Assembly (NCBI GenBank): GCA_007131295.1
Contig: SLQW01000053.1
Span: 37,702 to 101,701 of the forward strand
DNA length: 64,000 nucleotides
Direction: 5' to 3'
From: Pseudomonadales bacterium
GTDB taxonomy: Bacteria > Pseudomonadota > Gammaproteobacteria > Pseudomonadales > Azotimanducaceae
The notes under the pieces were generated by a model. It worked only from the letters and a program-made list of their open reading frames with translations, made no database searches and had not been told where the DNA came from. Shown here piece by piece: positions 29,342 to 37,345 of the stretch. Both the position numbers and the translations under genes were made by a program. Within the stretch, counting starts at the first letter, position 1. Every line of letters starts with the position of its first letter.

Positions 29342-30798
29342 GGCCTGTCCTCGATGTCGTAGTCGATCCAGAGCGCATCCACCGACACGAGCCCCATGGG
29401 CCGCAGCGATTCGCCGTCGATGTCCTTGGGCATGCGCTCGACGTTGATCCGCGGATTCTTCATGTGCTCGGAGAGGATCCTGCAGCCGATGGTGGCCTCC
29501 TGGTGGGAAATCCACGCACCGGGGCAGAGGTGCGGGCCGACGCCAAATGCCATGTGGCTGCATCGACCTTCCTTGCGGTAGCCACTGCGCAGGAGTTTCC
29601 CCTTGTAGAGGTCGGGGCGGAAGATGTCGAAGGTCTCGGGCTCCGAGAAAATACGTTCGTCGTGGTTGGCAGAGAAATCCACCATGTGCACGAGAGATCC
29701 TGCAGGTATCTTCACTCCGTGCATCTCGATGTCGTAAGTGTTGTGGCGAGGCTGGCCGCCGATCGGCGTCGAATGCCGCAAGGTTTCATGAAAGGCGGCG
29801 TCCCAGAGCGATGCGTCAGCCATGACCGCGTCAAATTGCTCGGGGTGCTGAAGCAGCAGATACAGCATGTTGAGGATGGCGCCGCGGGTGGTTTCTCCGC
29901 CGCCGCCAACGATCAGGGCGATGTTGCTGGTGATCTCCTCGGTGGAGAGATAGTCGCCGTCGATCTGCGATTCGCAGAGCTTGGAGATGATGTCCTTGCC
30001 GACCGGGTTGCCTTCTTCGTCATAAAGGTAGGTCGGCTCCTTTCGCCGTGCCTCGACGATGCCCTCGATGTAGTCCTCGAGATCCTGTCGGGCTTCGAGG
30101 CCCTGCTTCTGGGCAGCCGACCCGCCGAGACCGGACATCATGGACTTGTACCAATAGAAGAACTTGCCTCGAGCATCTTTCGGAAAGCCAAGGATGTCGC
30201 AGACGACGCTGATCGGGAAATCGTTGGCAAAGGCCTTGCCGATCTCGATTGTACGCACGCCGTCTCGGTCCTCGATCCAGGAAACACCTTCCCTGGCCTG
30301 GTCATCCCAGTTTTCTATCATCTCCCTGGCAAGACGCTCGATGGCCGGGACGCGCAATTTCAAGGATTGTCCGACGAGATGCTGACCGTAGAGGTTGCGG
30401 CGGCGGCGATGCTCGATGCCGGAGAGCTCTAGCTGGGTGTTGCCGAGCACCCCGCTGGAGGACCCCTTGGGGATGGTATTGAAACCCTCATCGTCGAAGT
30501 AGCACTCGGTGATGTCGTCGTACCGGGTGACGTAGTAGCAGTTGTGCAACTTGTCGTGATAGACGGGATAGTGATCGCGCATGATCCGATAGTAGGGATA
30601 CGGATTGCGGAAGAATTCCGGACCGTCGAACAGGCGAGGGTCGATGAGAGGGGTGCCGTCCGCAGCCTGTCCCATGTCGACAGCTTCCCCGTAGGGCATG
30701 AGCGGAAATTCTCGGAGTGCGCCCGGGTCGTCCTCGAGCCGAGAATCGAGGTCGAGTGCGCGGGTCAGAGTGCGGGTGAACTCGGACGTTGTGGTCAT
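29338..30798 (-). CDS. Cytochrome P450 (intact heme site)
   Basis: A 486-aa soluble bacterial P450. I-helix 'VGGGGETTRG', K-helix 'HETLRHSTP' and heme loop 'AFGVGPHLCPGAW' with the thiolate cysteine are all present. No membrane anchor is seen. The ATG at 30798 is preceded by GGGAGC; an upstream in-frame ATG at 30864 lacks a ribosome site. It is the first gene of a two-gene operon with the cysteine-less P450. The divergent gene at 30991 encodes a 7Fe-type ferredoxin, and an operator copy lies between them. Substrate unknown. Confidence 0.94.
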   Translation of the reverse strand: MTTTSEFTRTLTRALDLDSRLEDDPGALREFPLMPYGEAVDMGQAADGTPLIDPRLFDGPEFFRNPYPYYRIMRDHYPVYHDKLHNCYYVTRYDDITECYFDDEGFNTIPKGSSSGVLGNTQLELSGIEHRRRRNLYGQHLVGQSLKLRVPAIERLAREMIENWDDQAREGVSWIEDRDGVRTIEIGKAFANDFPISVVCDILGFPKDARGKFFYWYKSMMSGLGGSAAQKQGLEARQDLEDYIEGIVEARRKEPTYLYDEEGNPVGKDIISKLCESQIDGDYLSTEEITSNIALIVGGGGETTRGAILNMLYLLLQHPEQFDAVMADASLWDAAFHETLRHSTPIGGQPRHNTYDIEMHGVKIPAGSLVHMVDFSANHDERIFSEPETFDIFRPDLYKGKLLRSGYRKEGRCSHMAFGVGPHLCPGAWISHQEATIGCRILSEHMKNPRINVERMPKDIDGESLRPMGLVSVDALWIDYDIEDRP

Positions 30799-30905
30799 GG
30801 ACTTGCTCCCTGGATCCGGCTGCGCGCTGGGGCAATGAGCGCGCTTGTCCGGAGTCGAGTGCATATAGGAATAGGTGCCGATGATGTCACAGAAGGTGGG
30901 GTGCT

Positions 30906-30925
30906 AAAAGTCACGCTTGACTTGA
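30906..30925. promoter_or_regulatory. Catabolic-region operator motif, copy 4
   Basis: AAAAGTCA-CGCT-TGACTTGA. The halves are 6/8 palindromic and the invariant core is present. It sits in the 192-bp gap between the P450 operon (minus) and the ferredoxin gene (plus). Confidence 0.5.
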
Positions 30926-30990
30926 AATCTGTGTGTCCTTCTAATGACTACAGCCTTCCAGTCGCGTCGAGCCAGCTATCTGGAGCATTC

Positions 30991-31278
30991 ATGACCTTCG
31001 TGATTACCGAAGCCTGTATCGATGTGAAGGACCTGTCCTGCATCGAAGTGTGTCCGGTCGATTGCATACACACCGATGACGACGATCGCATGTGCTACAT
31101 CGACCCGGACGAGTGCATCGACTGTACGGTCTGCGTGGAGGCCTGTCCGGTCGCGGCGATCTACCCGGACAAGGAGACGCCTGCCGATATGCAGGCCTAT
31201 CTGGCCATCAACCAGCGCTGGTTCGAAGACAAGGACGCCGCCCGGAACATGGTCCAGGAGGTTCGAGGGCCGTCCTGA
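30991..31278 (+). CDS. fdxA: Seven-iron (3Fe-4S/4Fe-4S) ferredoxin
   Basis: A 95-aa electron carrier of the FdxA type. 'EACIDVKDLSCIEVCPVDC' gives the C-x7-C-x3-C-P pattern of a 3Fe-4S site, with the remaining Cys closing the second cluster. 'CIDCTVCVEACP' gives C-x2-C-x2-C-x3-CP for a 4Fe-4S cluster. The C-terminal 'YLAINQRWFEDKDAAR' is typical of the family. The ATG at 30991 has TGGAG upstream. Divergent from the P450 pair, it is a likely electron donor to them or acceptor from KorAB. It could instead be a general ferredoxin, so the symbol is by family only. Confidence 0.9.
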   Translation: MTFVITEACIDVKDLSCIEVCPVDCIHTDDDDRMCYIDPDECIDCTVCVEACPVAAIYPDKETPADMQAYLAINQRWFEDKDAARNMVQEVRGPS

Positions 31279-31371
31279 AGTAGGCACCTTCACAGCCACG
31301 AGCGTCGGTACTCCGGGCAGCCGCCGGTCAGGAAGGCGACCATGAGGCCTTCGACCCACTGAGAGGTGTTC

Positions 31372-32220
31372 TTGGACAGACTCGCCGAGAAGGTCGCGTT
31401 CGTTACCGGTGGTGCCGGTGGTATCGGACTCGGAATGGCGCAGGCATTTCGCCGGGCCGGAATGAAGGTCGTCCTCGCCGACCTGGACGCGTCTGCACTG
31501 CGGCAGGCGGCCGCCAGCCTCGAGGCACAGCCCGGCAGCGCGGTGCTGACCTTGGAACTCGACGTCTCAGACCGTCAGGCGATGGCCAGGGTGGCCGACC
31601 GGCTGGACGCGGAGCTCGGCGGTGTCCATCTCCTATGCAACAACGCCGGTGTGAATGCCCCCGGTGGCCTCGCAGAGCTCGGTTACGACGACTGGGACTG
31701 GGTCCTCGGCGTCAATCTCGATGGCGTCGTAAACGGTCTGGTTACCTTCCTTCCGCGCATGCTGGCCCATGGGGAGCCCGGTCACATCGTCAACACTGCC
31801 TCGGTCGGCGGACTCATAGGTATGCCTGGGCTCGGAATCTACTGCGCTAGCAAGTTCGCCGTGGTCGGGCTTTCGGAATCGCTCCGCCACGATCTGGCCG
31901 AAACCCCGCTAGGGGTCTCCGTGCTCTGTCCCGGGATCGTCCGCTCCGGTATTGGCGACAGTGCTCGCAACCGTCCGCAGCGCTTCGGTGGGCCGGTGAG
32001 GGCAGAGTCCGCAGCCGCAGCCTTCGGTAGCGATCCAACCGAACTCGGTGAGCAGGTGCGAGAGGCGGTCGAGGCTGACCGATTCTGGATCTGCACACAC
32101 CCAGAGTTCCGTCACTATGTCGAAGCACGCGGGAACGCGCTGCTCGGCGCGTTTCAGGGCGACTCGGACGCGGACCTCGAGGCGGCTATGGCTCCGATCG
32201 TCGGCCGCGTTCTGCGCTAG
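31372..32220 (+). CDS. Short-chain dehydrogenase/reductase
   Basis: A 282-aa classical SDR. Cofactor motif 'TGGAGGIGLG', 'CNNAGVN', catalytic Ser in 'NTASVGGLIG' and 'YCASK' are all present. Asp in 'VVLADLD' after beta-2 suggests NAD(H). The TTG at 31372 is preferred because GAGAGG stands 5 bases before it; a GTG at 31366 overlaps that site. It follows the ferredoxin gene by 93 bp on the same strand and ends 6 bp before the convergent VOC gene. Probably oxidises a hydroxylated intermediate; substrate unknown. Confidence 0.9.
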   Translation: MDRLAEKVAFVTGGAGGIGLGMAQAFRRAGMKVVLADLDASALRQAAASLEAQPGSAVLTLELDVSDRQAMARVADRLDAELGGVHLLCNNAGVNAPGGLAELGYDDWDWVLGVNLDGVVNGLVTFLPRMLAHGEPGHIVNTASVGGLIGMPGLGIYCASKFAVVGLSESLRHDLAETPLGVSVLCPGIVRSGIGDSARNRPQRFGGPVRAESAAAAFGSDPTELGEQVREAVEADRFWICTHPEFRHYVEARGNALLGAFQGDSDADLEAAMAPIVGRVLR

Positions 32221-32226
32221 GGTGGA

Positions 32227-32748
32227 TTAACCAGCCTCCCGTATCAGATCCGTTTTCCCGTCCCACGCTTCGTGGTCGCTCTTCCACTTCGCGAACAGCT
32301 CCCGAATGACTGGCGCATCGCCATGCAGCTCGACGAAGCATCCCATGTCGCGGCGGCAATCCATGTAGGCCACGTAGTCTCCACCCCACAGCGTACATGC
32401 GGTTTCGTAGCCCTCGGCCTCAAAGCGGGCGATCTCACCCTGGACGTCACTGACTAGCAGACCGACATGATGAAAGCCCTCTTCGCCCTTGGCGAACATG
32501 TCTCGATATATCGAGGGCGTATCGTCGTGCTGAGCGATGAACTGGATGTGGGCAGGGCCTGCCTGGCCAAAGGCGTAGCTGACGTCGGCTTCGATCGCTT
32601 CGCCTCGATAGCGGAAGTCTTCCGCGATGTGGTGGCGGACCACGTGAAAGGGGCCTGCGCCCACCATCTTGTGCCAGCGATGGCAGGCTTCGTCGATGTC
32701 GTTGACGAACCAGGCGTACTGCCAGATCGGTTGACGGATCAGAGTCAT
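32227..32748 (-). CDS. VOC/glyoxalase-fold protein
   Basis: A 173-aa protein with two beta-alpha-beta-beta-beta modules of the vicinal oxygen chelate fold ('YAWFVNDIDEACHRWHKMVG', 'GFHHVGLLVSDVQGEIARF'). Potential metal ligands are His in 'FHHVG' and Glu in 'CFVELHGD'. It is closely related to the gene at 46426-46953, sharing 'QHDDTPSIYRDM' and 'GEEGFHHVG'. The ATG at 32748 follows GGAGGAAA. It is divergent from the Nif11 gene across the best operator copy. Function could be isomerase, lyase or binding protein; not resolved. Confidence 0.87.
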   Translation of the reverse strand: MTLIRQPIWQYAWFVNDIDEACHRWHKMVGAGPFHVVRHHIAEDFRYRGEAIEADVSYAFGQAGPAHIQFIAQHDDTPSIYRDMFAKGEEGFHHVGLLVSDVQGEIARFEAEGYETACTLWGGDYVAYMDCRRDMGCFVELHGDAPVIRELFAKWKSDHEAWDGKTDLIREAG

Positions 32749-32820
32749 GTCGACTTTCCTCCGGGCTTCTGTGCGCACAATTGCGCCCTGAATTGCACTC
32801 TAACGCGGAATTTAGGAATC

Positions 32821-32840
32821 TACATGCACGAATGCATGTA
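32821..32840. promoter_or_regulatory. Catabolic-region operator motif, copy 5 (perfect palindrome)
   Basis: TACATGCA-CGAA-TGCATGTA: both 8-bp halves are exact reverse complements around a 4-bp centre. This is the most symmetrical copy in the window. It lies 16 bp before the Nif11 ATG and about 73 bp from the divergent VOC gene. Confidence 0.7.
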
Positions 32841-32855
32841 AAACAGGAGATGAGC

Positions 32856-33032
32856 ATGTCAGTGGAGAACGCGGAACGACTGCTGCGCTTCATGGCAAAG
32901 GACGAAGCGTTGCGCAGGAAGGTCGACGAGGCGGGGCAGGCGGGATTCGAGGCCGTAGCGACGCAAGCGGGGGCGTCGTGTACGGCGTATGACGTGGTCC
33001 GTGCCGTGGTGCGCAGCCAAGACCGAAGATGA
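32856..33032 (+). CDS. Nif11-domain small protein
   Basis: A 58-aa protein 'MSVENAERLLRFMAKDEALR' and onward that fits the Nif11 family pattern: an N-terminal helix with 'LxxFxxxDExLRxKV', a Gly-rich turn, then 'FEAVATQAGASCTAYDVVRA'. Family members include leaders of nitrogen-fixation-associated RiPPs and small proteins of unknown role. There is no double-Gly leader site or Cys/Ser/Thr-rich core, and no LanM or radical-SAM enzyme nearby, so RiPP precursor status is not supported. The ATG at 32856 has AGGAG at 6-base spacing, better than the ATG at 32850. It follows operator copy 5. Confidence 0.7.
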   Translation: MSVENAERLLRFMAKDEALRRKVDEAGQAGFEAVATQAGASCTAYDVVRAVVRSQDRR

Positions 33033-33041
33033 AAGTCTCGC

Positions 33042-33266
33042 GTGCGCTATATCGGTAAGCAGCCGCGGATATTCGCGGCCCGACTGGAACAACAGGACGG
33101 ACCGTGGTCGCTTGCGCTCATGTGCTCCAACTGCTTCGACAAGGTCTACGTCACCAGCATTGGCAACAAGCCGCTTGCCCGCATCATCCCGGGGGAGCGG
33201 GGAGACATGACAGGGCAGGTGCAGCCACCGCGCCTAGTTACGCTCTCCGTGACCTACAGCATGTGA
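33042..33266 (+). CDS. Possible small protein, unrecognised
   Basis: A 74-codon frame from GTG at 33042, 9 bp past the Nif11 stop. The product has a CxxC ('LALMCSNCFDKVYV') and a basic middle ('NKPLARIIPGERGD'). Third codon positions are mostly G or C, as in neighbouring true genes, which is the main argument that it is coded. The ribosome site is weak and I know no family. It could be expressed with the Nif11 gene. Confidence 0.4.
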   Translation: MRYIGKQPRIFAARLEQQDGPWSLALMCSNCFDKVYVTSIGNKPLARIIPGERGDMTGQVQPPRLVTLSVTYSM

Positions 33267-33276
33267 TGAGTTGCGT

Positions 33277-33303
33277 GCCCGGGACCAGGTGCTGGTCTCG
33301 GGC
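33277..33303. terminator. Hairpin between convergent genes (possible terminator)
   Basis: GCCCGGGACCAG-GTG-CTGGTCTCGGGC forms a 12-bp stem with one wobble and a 3-base loop. No T-run follows on either strand, so it may instead protect 3' ends. It sits between the small plus-strand genes and the NTF2-like minus-strand gene. Confidence 0.5.
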
Positions 33304-33326
33304 CGCATCGGGTTGCCCACGGATGC

Positions 33327-33785
33327 TCAATGGGAGTAGATGTCCACCCGCAGGCGGGTTAGTTGCGATGTGAGAATGCGCCATCCCGCAGGAGTGCGTG
33401 CATAGGTTTCCCGGTAGTGACCCCAGCCGCGGAATGAGAACGTCCCATTCTTGACCACGTCTTCCATCGGCCAGATGCCGCGCGCACTGGTCGTCGAGGT
33501 GATCTCGATCTCCGGCGTGTGGCCATGGTGCACGCTGACGGCATCTTTCAGGGCGCCGGTGATGTACTCGACGATGGCCTCGCGCCCGCTCACCGGCGGA
33601 TGCTCGCTGTATTCGGGCGGGGTGCCATCGATGGGGTCCCGCAGCGCCTCGCGGAAGTCGAAGGTCGCATCGTCGGCGAAAACGGTGTGCAGTTCCTCGA
33701 AGGCCTTTGTGTCCATGGCGCGAAAGTAGCGGGCCTTGAGCTGCTTGATCTCCTCGATAGCGAGCAGGCGTTCGAGTTCTGTCAT
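33327..33785 (-). CDS. NTF2-like/SnoaL-like fold protein
   Basis: A 152-aa protein of the nuclear-transport-factor-2-like cone fold: 'LLAIEEIKQLKARYFRAMDT' opens it, then 'HTVFADDATFDF', 'GREAIVEYI', and 'HHGHTPEIEI' followed by 'FRGWGHYRETYARTPAGWRI'. Members include ketosteroid isomerases, polyketide cyclases and dehydratases. The 'HHGHTPEIE' region resembles the SnoaL_4 group seen in steroid and terpene catabolic clusters, but the substrate is not known. The ATG at 33785 overlaps the stop of the PQQ enzyme gene (ATGA). Confidence 0.87.
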   Translation of the reverse strand: MTELERLLAIEEIKQLKARYFRAMDTKAFEELHTVFADDATFDFREALRDPIDGTPPEYSEHPPVSGREAIVEYITGALKDAVSVHHGHTPEIEITSTTSARGIWPMEDVVKNGTFSFRGWGHYRETYARTPAGWRILTSQLTRLRVDIYSH

Positions 33786-35695
33786 GGGCCATTCTCCTCT
33801 TCGGTCTCCGGGGCCAGCCCGAAAGCGAGCAGCGCGTTGCCGGGCATGTGGTTGTAGATCCCGTAGCCGGATGTCACGTAGAGCATGCCGTCCGCGACCA
33901 CCGGACCCGGCGCACCACTCATGGAGCCGCCACGTGTCTCTCCACCATCCACGGTCGGTACAGGCTGAGTCGTATCGAACTTCCACAGCAACTGCCCGCT
34001 GTCTGCGTCATGGATACGAAATATGCCGTCGAGTGCTCCTGCCAGGACAAGCTCGTCGGTAACGGTGATGGCCTGGGAGATGCCCGGGTCACAGAACTCG
34101 CGACTCTGGCAGACGTCGCGGGGCGCATCGAAAGACCACAGCGGTGAGCCGTCGCGCACGTTCAGCGCGTGCAGGCCCGGTCTTTCCGGGTATGGGTACT
34201 CGCGACCGTCAGGCATGTCGTTGACGGGAACGAAAACGCGGCCCTGAGCCAGGGCCAGGCCGAAGTGAATGCCGCCCTGAATACCCCCGCGACCGACCCG
34301 ACGCTGCCACACCAGTTCGCCGGTGTCGGCATCCACGGCATGCACCTTGCCGGACTTCTGGCCACCGATGGCGAGGCCGCGTCCTTCGATATCGTTGGCG
34401 AGGACGACCGCTGCGCCGAAATCGAAGTCCGGACCGTCCTCGTCGGGGCAGTTGGCGTCCTGCTCCGAGTCACACGCCGTGTTCCAGGCATCGCCCTCGG
34501 TGGCCTGCCAGACCCAGCGGACAGCTCCGCTGTCGAGATCGATGGCAAAGATCGCGTCGGACGTGCCAGTTGCCGGAGACGAGTAATTCTCCCCGGTACC
34601 CGCATAGAGCTGGTTGCGGCCCACGTCGATAGCTGGGCTGTTCCAGATCGGTGCTCCGGACGGGCCGAAATTCGGCGTGCCTACCGGATTCGGACCGGTG
34701 GGGGCAGGTGCCTCCGCGATGGTGAACCTCTGCCAGAGTACGGCACCTTTGGCGGCGTCGTAAGCGACCACGGAGCCGCGGAAGGTGCAGCAGGGATACG
34801 CCGGGTCCGCCGCTGGAACGACCTCGAGTGATGAAACCGGGACGTACAGTCGACCGGCATGGAACGACGGCGTGCCGGTGATCGTGGCGTTCGGATGTGC
34901 GTCAGGACGATGGCGCCACAGCAGTTCACCACTGCGCGCCGAAATGGCGTAGACATTGCCGAGCAGGTCGCCGAAGAAGAGCCGCGGGTCCACGTCCTCG
35001 GGGGCTGCGTCTGCGGGCCAGGGCTCGATCACGATTCCAGTTCGGACCTCGGCTGCAGCGTGGAAGGTCCAGTGAACGCAGCCGGTCAGGGCGTCCAGCG
35101 CGAACACGGTGCCGTTGTGGGAACCCGTCCAGAGGCGTCCTGCGGCCACAGCCGGGGCCGAGCGCGCACGGACGGCGTCCGGGAAGCGGAAGGCCCAGCG
35201 CAGCTCTAGCCGTTCGAGATCGGCCGCGCTCAGGCCGGCCACTGCGTCGGGGATGTAGCGATCGTTCTCCGGGGAGAATCCCCAGCCGGCGAGGGCTGGC
35301 GGGCGCCCGCTGTCGAAAGCGTTGGCCCGATCGCCGGTGCACCAGGGAGGCTCCGGCACGACGGCAGCGACGAGATCGCGCCCGGTGAGGTACTCGGCCA
35401 CCGCGTTGCGTTCGTCTTGACCGAGTCCCGCCGCCTCCTGCTGCATGACACCCGTGGTCATGGCGCGGACGATGGACTCCGGCGACATGATCTCCAGCAT
35501 GTTCCGGTGCGGCGCGCGCGGCATCTGACCTTGATGACACTGGGCGCAAGCCTCGGCGTATGCCGCGGCGCCGCTGCGTTCAGCGCCGATTTCGGTCGTC
35601 GCAGCTGTGCTTTCGGCTGTGTCCGAACCGCAACCCCCGAGCGCGATCACGCCGGCGAGGCCTGCTGCCGCAGCCACGCAGGTCAAGCGCATCAT
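33782..35695 (-). CDS. PQQ-type beta-propeller dehydrogenase with N-terminal cytochrome c motif (lipoprotein)
   Basis: A 637-aa exported protein. A lipobox 'VIALGGC' near residue 22 predicts a lipid-anchored periplasmic protein. A short cytochrome c domain with 'CAQCH' near residue 52 follows, then repeated beta-propeller blades ('WTGSHNGTVFALDALTG', 'GNVYAISARSGELLWRH', 'DGIFRIHDADSGQLLWKFD') of the PQQ quinoprotein type, resembling polyvinyl-alcohol dehydrogenases. It probably oxidises an alcohol and passes electrons to cytochrome c. No PQQ synthesis genes are in the window. Divergent from a P450 gene across operator copy 6. Confidence 0.88.
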   Translation of the reverse strand: MMRLTCVAAAAGLAGVIALGGCGSDTAESTAATTEIGAERSGAAAYAEACAQCHQGQMPRAPHRNMLEIMSPESIVRAMTTGVMQQEAAGLGQDERNAVAEYLTGRDLVAAVVPEPPWCTGDRANAFDSGRPPALAGWGFSPENDRYIPDAVAGLSAADLERLELRWAFRFPDAVRARSAPAVAAGRLWTGSHNGTVFALDALTGCVHWTFHAAAEVRTGIVIEPWPADAAPEDVDPRLFFGDLLGNVYAISARSGELLWRHRPDAHPNATITGTPSFHAGRLYVPVSSLEVVPAADPAYPCCTFRGSVVAYDAAKGAVLWQRFTIAEAPAPTGPNPVGTPNFGPSGAPIWNSPAIDVGRNQLYAGTGENYSSPATGTSDAIFAIDLDSGAVRWVWQATEGDAWNTACDSEQDANCPDEDGPDFDFGAAVVLANDIEGRGLAIGGQKSGKVHAVDADTGELVWQRRVGRGGIQGGIHFGLALAQGRVFVPVNDMPDGREYPYPERPGLHALNVRDGSPLWSFDAPRDVCQSREFCDPGISQAITVTDELVLAGALDGIFRIHDADSGQLLWKFDTTQPVPTVDGGETRGGSMSGAPGPVVADGMLYVTSGYGIYNHMPGNALLAFGLAPETEEENGP

Positions 35696-35793
35696 GGCCG
35701 TCTCTCCCCGTTCCTTGCGGGCCTGCTCCGGGCCCGTACCGCGCCGCTTGCAGGCGCGATTTACCCGGTCGAGAGCCTACGCTACCATCGAAT

Positions 35794-35813
35794 CAAAGTC
35801 ATGCGTGAAGGGA
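35794..35813. promoter_or_regulatory. Catabolic-region operator motif, copy 6
   Basis: CAAAGTCA-TGCG-TGAAGGGA. The left half matches copies 4 and 7; the right half keeps only TGAA and overlaps the ribosome site GGGAGAGG of the P450 at 35822. It lies in the gap shared with the PQQ enzyme gene. Confidence 0.4.
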
Positions 35814-35821
35814 GAGGCGAG

Positions 35822-37132
35822 ATGGCCACGGCCGAAGAGAAAATGCGCGCGTTTCTACGCAAGCAGATCGACCCACGCGAGTTCGATGCCCCGGAGTTCC
35901 AGAAGGACCCGTTTCAGGTCTACAAGCGGCTGCGTGACGACCATCCAGTCTTTCATGACCGTTTCCATAATCGCTGGGTGATCTCGCGGTACTGGGACAT
36001 CGATTCGGTGTTTCAAAGCAGCGAGGCCTATACCCGCGGCATCTACGACGAGAACGGACCGTACAAGTTCGGCTCCAAGCACGTTTTCGGTCCGAACATC
36101 CTGGAGTACGGAGTGGGGGATCGGCACCGCTGGATGCGCAATGTGGTTGCCGGCCAGTTCGTGGGGCAGAAGCTGCAGGACTTCTTGCCCGTGATCGACA
36201 TGATCGCTCGCGAGTTGATCGAGAAGCTCGGCCAGGAGCGGAACGAGTTCGAACTCGTCGACGAATTCTCGACGCAGTTCCCGATTCGGGTCATCTCCAA
36301 CATGCTTGGACTGCCGCGATCGGACGAGGATCGCTTCGTCGACTGGTATCAGGCACTGATCGCCGGGCTTGGCTTTGGCGGTGAACACTTGGCACGGGGT
36401 GTCGCAGCGCGCAATGAGATGTGGGAGTACCTCGAGCCGCTGATCGAAGCGCGCACGCGTGAACCCGGAGACGACCTCCTGTCGCGCATCATCCATGCCG
36501 AACTCGACGGTAAGCGCATGGACATGGACGAAATCAAAGGCTTCGTCGCGCTGCTGCTCGCAGCGGGTGGTGACACCACTGACAAGGCTATCGCTAATAT
36601 GTGGTTCCACATGCTCTATACCCGGCCCGACCAGTTCCCGGCGGTGCAGGAGAATCCCGAGCTGTGGTCGAACGTATTTACCGAGATGATGCGCTATGAC
36701 CCAGTCGTGCACATGCAGATGCGACGCACGACCAAGGAAATAGAGATGCACGGCGATGTCATTCCCAGGGGCGCCATGGTTCTCATCTATCTCGGTGCAG
36801 GCAATCGGGACGAGAGGGTCTTCAAGGATCCGGACACGTTCGACGTCTTCCGCGATGACCTGCACATGGGTCGTGAAAACCGTTCCGGCCGCTACAAGGA
36901 CGGCAAGCCGGGTCACCTGGGTTTCGGTATCGGCCAGCATTTTTGCATGGGTTATGCCATGGCACGCCAGGAAGCAGTGATTGCGTGTACCCATCTCGCC
37001 AATGCGCTCGTCAATCCGCGGCCTAAGTTCGCCGAACATCCGGGAATTTCGTCTCCGTCCATCGATTCCGGTGGCTTCCGCTCGCCTCAGGAACTGTGGA
37101 TCACCTTCGATGGCAAGAGGGCGCTGGCATGA
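35822..37132 (+). CDS. Cytochrome P450
   Basis: A 436-aa soluble P450. I-helix 'LAAGGDTTDKA', K-helix 'FTEMMRYDP' and heme loop 'GFGIGQHFCMGYAMARQE' are complete. The ATG at 35822 follows GGGAGAGGCGAG; the open frame upstream is inside the opposite PQQ gene's leader. The stop overlaps the start of a 3Fe-4S ferredoxin (ATGA), a classic coupling of a P450 to its redox partner. It heads an operon with ferredoxin, GST and PPOX genes. Confidence 0.95.
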   Translation: MATAEEKMRAFLRKQIDPREFDAPEFQKDPFQVYKRLRDDHPVFHDRFHNRWVISRYWDIDSVFQSSEAYTRGIYDENGPYKFGSKHVFGPNILEYGVGDRHRWMRNVVAGQFVGQKLQDFLPVIDMIARELIEKLGQERNEFELVDEFSTQFPIRVISNMLGLPRSDEDRFVDWYQALIAGLGFGGEHLARGVAARNEMWEYLEPLIEARTREPGDDLLSRIIHAELDGKRMDMDEIKGFVALLLAAGGDTTDKAIANMWFHMLYTRPDQFPAVQENPELWSNVFTEMMRYDPVVHMQMRRTTKEIEMHGDVIPRGAMVLIYLGAGNRDERVFKDPDTFDVFRDDLHMGRENRSGRYKDGKPGHLGFGIGQHFCMGYAMARQEAVIACTHLANALVNPRPKFAEHPGISSPSIDSGGFRSPQELWITFDGKRALA

Positions 37133-37329
37133 AGCGGGCTGTGAGACTGGATCTGGATCGCTGCATCAAGGCGGGTGAGTGTTACTACAACCACCCGCGT
37201 CATTTCGCCATGGACGAGGATGGTTCGCCGCGTATCCTGGTGCGTTTCGTCGAGAGCGATGCGGATCTGAAGGAAGTTGAAGAAGCCATCGAGGTCTGTC
37301 CTGCACAGGCCATCGCCCTAGACGATTGA
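37129..37329 (+). CDS. [3Fe-4S]-type ferredoxin coupled to P450
   Basis: A 66-aa ferredoxin. Cys at 'LDRCIKAGECYYN' (C-x5-C) and 'EVCPAQAI' give three ligands spaced as in 3Fe-4S ferredoxins that serve actinobacterial P450s. The position usually holding the fourth Cys is Ala in 'IKAGE'. The ATG at 37129 overlaps the P450 stop by 4 bp. The partner ferredoxin reductase is not in the window. Confidence 0.93.
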   Translation: MKRAVRLDLDRCIKAGECYYNHPRHFAMDEDGSPRILVRFVESDADLKEVEEAIEVCPAQAIALDD

Positions 37330-37345
37330 CGGCGGGAGAACATGC

